From: a virus | Virus record (IMG/VR): IMGVR_UViG_3300021963_000042 | Location: 64,001-126,843 of that record | Length of the DNA: 62,843 nucleotides | Reading direction: 5' to 3' (one strand) | In this document: piece by piece, positions 58,064 to 62,843 of the stretch | Layout of the letters: each line of letters opens with the position of its first letter | How positions within the stretch are numbered: the first letter of the stretch is position 1 | Notes under the pieces: generated by a model | Database searches by the model: none | Seen by the model: only the letters and a program-made list of their open reading frames with translations | Told to the model about the DNA's origin: nothing | Translations under genes and position numbers: made by a program

Positions 58064-58960
58064 TTATCTTTTTAAGTCGTATATTTCTCGTGCTTCATCA
58101 TAGTTGGCAATTTCACCGCCAAGATCTTTGATGATGCGAACTGCTTTCTGCACTAACTGAGCATTGGTCTCTGCCAACACACCCTTCTCAAGATATACAT
58201 TGTCTTCAATACCTACACGAACATGACCACCATACAACCATGTAGTTGCAACCATTGGCATTTCTTCTCTGCCGATACCGAATGCCGACCACAGAGCATC
58301 ATCTGGTAGCATGCTTTGATAGTAAGATATTGCTTGTGGTGTCGGCATAATACCATACTTAACACCAGTAGCAAATTGCCACAGAGGTTTACCAACAGTA
58401 AACAATCCCTGTGCTTCAAATTCTTTTGCCAGGAAGAAATCTCCAGAACCGAAAATCTCTAACTCAGGTTTGGTTCCAACTGACTGGATCATCTTCAACA
58501 TATCCTTAACTACATAAGGCATATTCATTCGGATGCGTTTTTGATCACCCTCGTTCATTGTGTTGAAGTCGATTGAACAGATGTCAGGTTTAATTTCCAT
58601 AACATGTCTAACTCTAGTTCTAGCATTTAACATGGTAGAGTTAGAAGTACCAGACATCATCCTAACAGATTCTGGGATAAACTTAGCACCTGGACCTGTA
58701 GTAAGGTTGATAATTAGTTTATCGTTCTGTTTTCTAATTAAGTTAACAGTTTCTTTATACAGTTCCAGATCAAAGCTGGAAGCACCAGTTGCAGGATCTC
58801 TAACGTGTAAGTGAACTACAGCAGCGCCAGCATCAGCAGATTCTAATGCAGATGTTGCGATCTGTTCTGGTGTAATCGGCAGATACGGAGTTTGTTCTTT
58901 CGTTGTAACACCACCAGTAATTGCGCAGGTTAAAACTGTTTTCTGTTTTCGTGTAATCAT
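58064..58960 (-). CDS. BKACE family beta-keto acid cleavage enzyme (DUF849)
   Basis: 298 aa, full length. VLTCAITGGVTTKEQTPYLP, AAVVHLHVRDPATGASSFDL (zinc-binding His-x-His), INLTTGPGAKFIPESVRMM, ELEIFGSGDFFLAKEF and WLYGGHVRVGIEDNVYLEKG are BKACE signatures. The enzyme condenses a beta-keto acid with acetyl-CoA to give acetoacetate and a new CoA ester. It overlaps the SDR gene by four bases. Such a gene is unusual in a phage. Confidence 0.9.
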   Translation of the reverse strand: MITRKQKTVLTCAITGGVTTKEQTPYLPITPEQIATSALESADAGAAVVHLHVRDPATGASSFDLELYKETVNLIRKQNDKLIINLTTGPGAKFIPESVRMMSGTSNSTMLNARTRVRHVMEIKPDICSIDFNTMNEGDQKRIRMNMPYVVKDMLKMIQSVGTKPELEIFGSGDFFLAKEFEAQGLFTVGKPLWQFATGVKYGIMPTPQAISYYQSMLPDDALWSAFGIGREEMPMVATTWLYGGHVRVGIEDNVYLEKGVLAETNAQLVQKAVRIIKDLGGEIANYDEAREIYDLKR

Positions 58961-59700
58961 ACTAAACCTCTTCCACCATCAATGGCGACAGTAATACCAG
59001 TTGTAAATCTGACTGTTGTTGCATATGCTTCGATCGCATTAGCAACATCTTCAGTGTTAGAACCACGACGTAAAGGAATCTTCATACCAGATTTAATCTT
59101 GTGGTCTTGAGAGAATCCTGAGAAGTTAGAATCTGTAACCACAGGTGGTGCGATTGCGATAACTCTAATCTTCGGAGCAAGTGCTCTTGCCAGATCTTTA
59201 GTCATACCATTGATGGCAGACTTAGATGCAGCATACATAATGTTACTACCATATCCCTTACCCTCTGCAGCACCTGATGATATATTAATCACCAATGCAT
59301 GATTGCTCTTTTTAAGTAGGGGAAGAAATGCTCTAGTGGTTGTGAACTGAGACTTTAGATTGACGCTAAGAATTTTATCAATCAACTCATCAGTCATTGC
59401 ATCTAGATTATGATGTTCAATGATTGTTGTCCAACCAGCATTATTAATCAGAATGTCACACTGTTCAATTTTACTTGCAACAGTGTTAATAGCAGAAGTA
59501 TCTGTAACATCTGCGATATACAGATGTCCCTTTATCGACTGATAGAAACTTCTAACAGAATCTTCATCTGTTCTGGCAATTCCGATAATATGTGCGCCCA
59601 GCTTATGTAGTCGCTTGGCAGTTGCTCTAGCAATTGCACCATTGGCACCAGTAATAACCACTGCTTGTCCAGACAGAGAACTCAATTTCTCAAATGACAT
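58957..59700 (-). CDS. Short-chain dehydrogenase/reductase
   Basis: 247 aa. NAD(P)-binding AVVITGANGAIARATAKRLH, CDILINNAGWTTI, catalytic ISSGAAEGKGYGSNIMYAAS then KSA (Ser, Tyr-x-x-x-Lys) and C-terminal VRFTTGITVAIDGGRGLV, a FabG-like form. It may reduce a beta-keto thioester or oxidise a hydroxy acid. It overlaps the acyl-CoA ligase by eleven bases and BKACE by four. Confidence 0.92.
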   Translation of the reverse strand: MSFEKLSSLSGQAVVITGANGAIARATAKRLHKLGAHIIGIARTDEDSVRSFYQSIKGHLYIADVTDTSAINTVASKIEQCDILINNAGWTTIIEHHNLDAMTDELIDKILSVNLKSQFTTTRAFLPLLKKSNHALVINISSGAAEGKGYGSNIMYAASKSAINGMTKDLARALAPKIRVIAIAPPVVTDSNFSGFSQDHKIKSGMKIPLRRGSNTEDVANAIEAYATTVRFTTGITVAIDGGRGLV

Positions 59701-61126
59701 AACGATCCTTATAATATTGTTTCAAGACAACTTTATCTATTTTACCGCTACCAGTAGTTGGCATCTCATCAAGAAAAATAATTTTTCTTGGATGCTTATA
59801 AGCAGCAGTCTTACTTAGTATATATTCCTTTAACTGTTGTTCATCAACATCAGATGCAACAACAAATGCTACTGGGATAAAAGACTTTATCTCGTCTTCA
59901 ACTGCAATAACTGCAGAATGTTTAACACCTGCAACTTCTTCTAAGAGAGTTTCAATTTCAAATGGGTAAACGATGTTACCGCCAGATTTGAACATTTCAT
60001 CTGCTCTTCCTAAGCAGTAGTAGAATCCATTTTTGTCGACAGTAAATATATCTTTCGTATTATACCATCCATCATCAGAAACAACTTCATTAAACAATTC
60101 TTGTTTATTGTTGTATCCTTTCATGATAGAAGGTACTTTTATGTGAAGAACACTATCTACAAGTTTATATTCAACTCCTGATAACGGATACCCAACGCTA
60201 GTTGTTGGGATTGCTATCTTCTTTGGGTGAGAACCAAACATTCCTGGACCAGTTTCTGTAGTCCCATATGTTACAATAACTCTTGAATTTTTGAAGTAAC
60301 TTTTTATCTTATTGATTATAGATTCTGTAGTGATAGAACTGCCGATTCGAATTAGTCGCACAGAAGATAGATCTCTGTTTTCTATCGAAGAATCATTAAC
60401 CAATAAAGCCATTGCCGTGGTAATGGTTGGAATCAAATTGATTTTGTATTGATCAATCGCATCCAGTGCAAGTTTAGTGTTGAACTTATTTAATAGAACT
60501 ACAAGATTACCACGCTTTAATTGGATTTCAATATTGGCTAAAGCATTCAAGTGATAGAGTGGCGTCATCACCAACACTTTATCTTTCTTGAACGGATCAC
60601 CACCAGCATTAACGTGCATGTCAATAATCCAGTAATGATTTTTATGGGAGTATGCTACACCTTTGGGTACGCCAGTAGAACCTGATGTATACAGATATAC
60701 AGCAAGATCTGGATCTTGCACCATGTCAAAGTCACCAGCATCATAGAAAGAATCTATGTCTGACAGATTGACTGTGTTTACGTTGAACTTTTTATGGGAG
60801 GTTGTGAACAGTAGTTGTGATTTGCTGTCTGATAAAACATATTCAATCTGCTCATCAGTCATCTTGTCGTTGACCAATACAGCAATAACACCAGCCTTCA
60901 ATGCGCCATAATATGCAACTATGTAATTGAAACTATTTTCTGATAGTATAGCAATACATTGCTGTTGCTTTACACCAGCCTTAATTAAACCACGTGCGAA
61001 CCATGAAGACTTCTCATCTAAATCTCTATACGTATAGGTTTTATGTGGTGCGTTATCGCACACCTCAACGAGAAATTGTTTGTTCGCAAAGTTTTTATTG
61101 ATTACTGATGCTAAATTCATAGACAT
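59690..61126 (-). CDS. AMP-dependent acyl-CoA synthetase/ligase
   Basis: 478 aa. Adenylation motifs: DLAVYLYTSGSTGVPKGVAY (A3), VTYGTTETGPGMFGS (A5), YNTKDIFTVDKNGFYYCLGR (A7) and MPTTGSGKIDKVVLKQYYKD (A10 Lys). It is the compact form of the ANL superfamily. It would activate a carboxylic acid to an acyl-AMP/CoA. First gene of the overlapping ligase-SDR-BKACE trio, so it likely starts the pathway. Upstream lies tRNA-Thr. Confidence 0.92.
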   Translation of the reverse strand: MSMNLASVINKNFANKQFLVEVCDNAPHKTYTYRDLDEKSSWFARGLIKAGVKQQQCIAILSENSFNYIVAYYGALKAGVIAVLVNDKMTDEQIEYVLSDSKSQLLFTTSHKKFNVNTVNLSDIDSFYDAGDFDMVQDPDLAVYLYTSGSTGVPKGVAYSHKNHYWIIDMHVNAGGDPFKKDKVLVMTPLYHLNALANIEIQLKRGNLVVLLNKFNTKLALDAIDQYKINLIPTITTAMALLVNDSSIENRDLSSVRLIRIGSSITTESIINKIKSYFKNSRVIVTYGTTETGPGMFGSHPKKIAIPTTSVGYPLSGVEYKLVDSVLHIKVPSIMKGYNNKQELFNEVVSDDGWYNTKDIFTVDKNGFYYCLGRADEMFKSGGNIVYPFEIETLLEEVAGVKHSAVIAVEDEIKSFIPVAFVVASDVDEQQLKEYILSKTAAYKHPRKIIFLDEMPTTGSGKIDKVVLKQYYKDRYVI

Positions 61127-61131
61127 TCAAT

Positions 61132-61207
61132 TGGTGCCCCAAGAGAGACTCGAACTCCCGACCTTCGCATTACTAATGCGCTGCTCTACCAACTGAGCTA
61201 TTAGGGC
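61132..61207 (-). tRNA. tRNA-Thr, anticodon AGU
   Basis: Acceptor GCCCTAA/TTGGGGC, D arm GCTCAGTTGGTAGAGC, anticodon loop TTAGTAA (AGU), T arm GGGAGTTCGAGTCTCTC, CCA encoded. The loop matches common Thr(GGU) loops except A for G at position 34, an uncommon form in bacteria. Confidence 0.85.
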
Positions 61208-61209
61208 AT

Positions 61210-61719
61210 TTAATATTCACTTATTTTAACGTCTTTCAATGCTGCTACAGTTTCATCGTAAGATGCTTCTTTAACACAAAGACTTAAAATTATTCTTTCC
61301 TGATTAGACATGTTCATAACACAATGCTCATGTTTAACATTAAGAATAGTGGGTTTGTATAGTATATATTTCACTTCATCAAGTGTATAGTACAAAGATT
61401 TGTTTTCAACATCATCATAAAGTTTGGATCTATAAAAAGCACGTCCACCTGTATCATTGATTGGAAAATTTATAGAGCACTGTCTGACGTTTTTGTCAAT
61501 GTGCCAGTCATACAATGAGTTTGGTGGATTCTTAATCCATAACGCACTTACGTCGCCGATTAAATTCTTCAGCGACCTAATAAAATTAGAATTGTTAAAC
61601 ATAGTTCCCGCACGATAATCGTTTGGTGATACGTTTAATTTATAGGTAGCATTCATCCCTTCTTTGATGTATCGTGAAGATAGATCAGGAAAATGCTCTA
61701 AGCAATAATAATTTTTCAT
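61210..61719 (-). CDS. Oxygenase-like protein inside the tRNA array
   Basis: 169 aa from ATG 61719 (MKNYYCLEHFPDLSSRYIKE); a longer frame would read tRNA-Ala. NSLYDWHIDKNVRQCSINFP has H-x-D and an Arg/Asn pattern like cupin-type oxygenases; TILNVKHEHCVMNMSNQERI supplies a second His and Arg. The protein probably has the 2OG-Fe(II) fold; the iron site is only partly clear. It is AT-rich. Confidence 0.55.
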   Translation of the reverse strand: MKNYYCLEHFPDLSSRYIKEGMNATYKLNVSPNDYRAGTMFNNSNFIRSLKNLIGDVSALWIKNPPNSLYDWHIDKNVRQCSINFPINDTGGRAFYRSKLYDDVENKSLYYTLDEVKYILYKPTILNVKHEHCVMNMSNQERIILSLCVKEASYDETVAALKDVKISEY

Positions 61720-61727
61720 TTTATCCT

Positions 61728-61802
61728 TGGTGGACCGTAAGAGAATCGAACTCTTACCTCTGACGTGCAAAGCCAGCGTGCTCCCATTATCACTAACAGC
61801 CC
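61728..61802 (-). tRNA. tRNA-Ala(UGC)
   Basis: Acceptor GGGCTGT/ACGGTCC, anticodon loop TTTGCAC (UGC), T arm AAGAGTTCGATTCTCTT, CCA encoded. Normal cloverleaf by eye. Confidence 0.88.
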
Positions 61803-61807
61803 AAGTA

Positions 61808-61882
61808 TGGCTCCACAGGCAGGGATCGAACCTACGACCAATTGATTAACAGTCAACTGCACTACCGCTGTGCTACTGTGGA
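61808..61882 (-). tRNA. tRNA-Asn(GUU)
   Basis: Acceptor TCCACAG/CTGTGGA, anticodon loop TGTTAAT (GUU), T arm GTAGGTTCGATCCCTGC, discriminator G, CCA encoded. Confidence 0.9.
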
Positions 61883-61906
61883 ATATAACTATCTATTCTA
61901 AAATTT

Positions 61907-61980
61907 TGGTGCCCCATGACAGAATCGAACTGCCATCCTCGGATTACAAAACCGATGTTCTACCATTTAACTAATGGGGC
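61907..61980 (-). tRNA. tRNA-Thr(UGU)
   Basis: Acceptor GCCCCAT/ATGGGGC, anticodon loop TTTGTAA (UGU), T arm GGCAGTTCGATTCTGTC, CCA encoded. The second Thr tRNA of the array. Confidence 0.9.
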
Positions 61981-61984
61981 GAAT

Positions 61985-62061
<77 letters not shown>

Positions 62062-62068
62062 ATAAAAC

Positions 62069-62143
62069 TGGTGGTGATGGTTGGATTCGAGCCAACGACC
62101 TGCTCCGTATGAAGGAGATGCACTACCGCTGTGCTACATCACC
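62069..62143 (-). tRNA. tRNA with CAU anticodon (Met or lysidine-type Ile)
   Basis: Acceptor GGTGATG/CATCACC, anticodon loop TTCATAC (CAU), T stem GTTGG/CCAAC with loop CTCGAAT, CCA encoded. Lacks the initiator mismatch at 1-72, so it is elongator Met or Ile(CAU); cannot be settled by eye. Confidence 0.85.
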
Positions 62144-62207
62144 ATAAAGGGTTATACTGGCAGGTGCGGTATCTGGTCTCGACTTTAGGATGTCTCAACT
62201 TGCCCAT
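62139..62207 (-). CDS. 22-residue microprotein between tRNAs
   Basis: MGKLRHPKVETRYRTCQYNP then LW, ATG 62207 with AAAGGAG five bases upstream. Its TGA lies in the first bases of tRNA-Met. Basic; no domain. The tRNA spacer is otherwise empty. Confidence 0.4.
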   Translation of the reverse strand: MGKLRHPKVETRYRTCQYNPLW

Positions 62208-62242
62208 GCTCCTTTTTCTTTCCTTACCAATACAACTTTTTA

Positions 62243-62317
62243 TGGTACCTTGTGACGGGATCGAACCGCCGACCTTCTCCTTGTAAGGGAGACACTCTAC
62301 CGCTGAGTTAACAAGGC
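62243..62317 (-). tRNA. tRNA-Val(UAC)
   Basis: Acceptor GCCTTGT/ACAAGGT, anticodon loop CTTACAA (UAC), T arm GCGGTTCGATCCCGT, CCA encoded. Confidence 0.9.
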
Positions 62318-62324
62318 AAATAAC

Positions 62325-62401
62325 TGGTGCCCACGCAGAGACTCGAACTCTGAAAATTTGGCTTCTAAGACCAACACGTATACCAATTCCGTCACATGGG
62401 C
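62325..62401 (-). tRNA. tRNA-Leu(UAG) with a short variable loop
   Basis: Acceptor GCCCATG/CGTGGGC, Leu-like D arm ACGG-AATTGGTATA-CGT, anticodon stem TTGGT/GCCAA with loop CTTAGAA (UAG), then only ATTTT before the T arm CAGAGTTCGAGTCTCTG. Bacterial Leu tRNAs normally have a long variable arm; here it is five nucleotides. Confidence 0.82.
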
Positions 62402-62408
62402 GCAAAAA

Positions 62409-62592
62409 CATTTTTGAGAGTACTGTTATGTGTTTAGTTGGCAGCTTTAAAATCCTGCCACCAGTACCTCAAGCATTTCAATCTATGATGGGTAGTCATA
62501 AATTCTCTCCGAATAAAGGACGCTTTTTTGTCTGGCGATTATCTTCCCTAACAGTTGGGATGCCCAATCTTTTGCTCACACTCTCAAAAATG
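62409..62592 (-). ncRNA. Candidate structured RNA with 13-bp closing stem
   Basis: CATTTTTGAGAGT (62409-62421) and ACTCTCAAAAATG (62580-62592) pair perfectly over 13 bp around a 158-nt interior. Inside are hairpins TTGGG-CAT-CCCAA and TGGCAG...CTGCCA. No long open frame. It is directly downstream of an extended -10 promoter and upstream of tRNA-Leu, so it may be a leader of the tRNA transcript or an independent small RNA. Confidence 0.55.
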
Positions 62593-62611
62593 CTTCCTCT
62601 CTGCGGTGGTA

Positions 62612-62617
62612 ATTATA
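62612..62617 (-). promoter_or_regulatory. Extended -10 promoter of the tRNA array
   Basis: TGCTATAAT on the minus strand (TATAAT at 62617-62612 with TGn before it). The -35 region is weak. It reads into the structured RNA and the tRNA genes. Confidence 0.65.
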
Positions 62618-62649
62618 GCACATCAACATAGATTAATCCTTATTCCAAC

Positions 62650-62760
62650 TCAACTAAGGTTGGGGATTCTATATATCACGCATGCCTTCCACCCACTTCC
62701 CGACCAGAAAGAACTGTCGTGTTGCCAACGCTGGTTAGGTAGACCCATGATTTTACTCAT
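62650..62760 (-). CDS. Possible 36-residue protein upstream of the tRNA promoter
   Basis: MSKIMGLPNQRWQHDSSFWS then GSGWKACVIYRIPNLS, ATG 62760, weak RBS. Trp/Ser-rich, no domain. The rest of the right edge of the window shows no other gene. Confidence 0.3.
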   Translation of the reverse strand: MSKIMGLPNQRWQHDSSFWSGSGWKACVIYRIPNLS

Positions 62761-62843
62761 GCCCTATTCAAAGGGAGAACCATCCTACTGATCGTCAGTC
62801 AGTTTCTCTCGTGCGGATCACACTAGCAGTGATTAGCTGCGGG

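Noticed and set aside
62144-62242. Extra tRNA in the gap between tRNA-Met and tRNA-Val
   Set aside because: No acceptor pairing or T arm could be found; only a micro-ORF is visible.

Overview
The window is part of a large T4-like myovirus genome, not a bacterial chromosome. The evidence is a full baseplate set in T4 order (gp48, 53, a gp27-like hub protein, 5, PAAR, 25, 6, a gp7-position protein, 8), plus gp4, a gp2-like protein, a gp54/gp19-like tube protein, gp16, gp26/51-like, a tape measure, and the early block gp32-gp59-gp33. Late promoters of the CTAAATA/TATAAATA type and strong sigma70-like promoters (TTGACA or TTTACA, 17 bp, TATAAT) are both present. Many small proteins are of the kind shared with cyanophage-type T4 relatives. 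The host is probably a betaproteobacterium. This is inferred from host-style secreted proteins and from a tmRNA of the circularly permuted two-piece type, which is known in some beta- and alphaproteobacteria and in cyanobacteria.

Layout. 1-20.3 kb (minus strand): tail fibre, DUF4815 fibre/baseplate protein, baseplate wedge and hub. 20.3-25.9 kb (plus strand): head completion, tail tube initiator, holin, small terminase, hub chaperone with a probable -1 frameshift, tape measure. 25.9-28.7 kb (minus): gp32, gp59, gp33. 28.7-51.7 kb (minus): a dense early region of small overlapping genes, including ClpP, two lysis enzymes, PhoH, a PD-(D/E)XK nuclease, HAD phosphatases, MazG, a metallophosphoesterase, a class II aldolase, an AAA ATPase, a stand-alone GGQ release-factor domain, a 2H phosphoesterase and many membrane microproteins. 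32.6-33.0 kb holds the tmRNA. 51.7-61.8 kb (minus): a metabolic cluster of 2OG-Fe(II)-type oxygenases, a tetrapyrrole-methylase-like protein, a MaoC hydratase, a two-domain methyltransferase, a nitroreductase, BKACE, SDR and acyl-CoA synthetase. 57.4 kb and 61.1-62.4 kb: nine tRNA genes. A structured RNA candidate and a promoter lie just upstream of the main tRNA array.

How the parts work together. Structural and lysis genes are driven by late promoters. The early block supplies replication-recombination functions, nucleotide and RNA maintenance, and ribosome rescue (tmRNA plus GGQ protein). The acyl-CoA ligase, SDR and BKACE genes overlap end to start and look translationally coupled. With MaoC, the methyltransferases and the oxygenases they resemble a small-molecule or acyl-modification pathway. 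No product can be read from sequence alone.

The main candidates for new biology are the phage-borne permuted tmRNA, the metabolic cluster, an 8-copy GGGACTCC element in the microprotein region, the gp26/gp51 frameshift fusion, and a 184-nt RNA closed by a perfect 13-bp stem.
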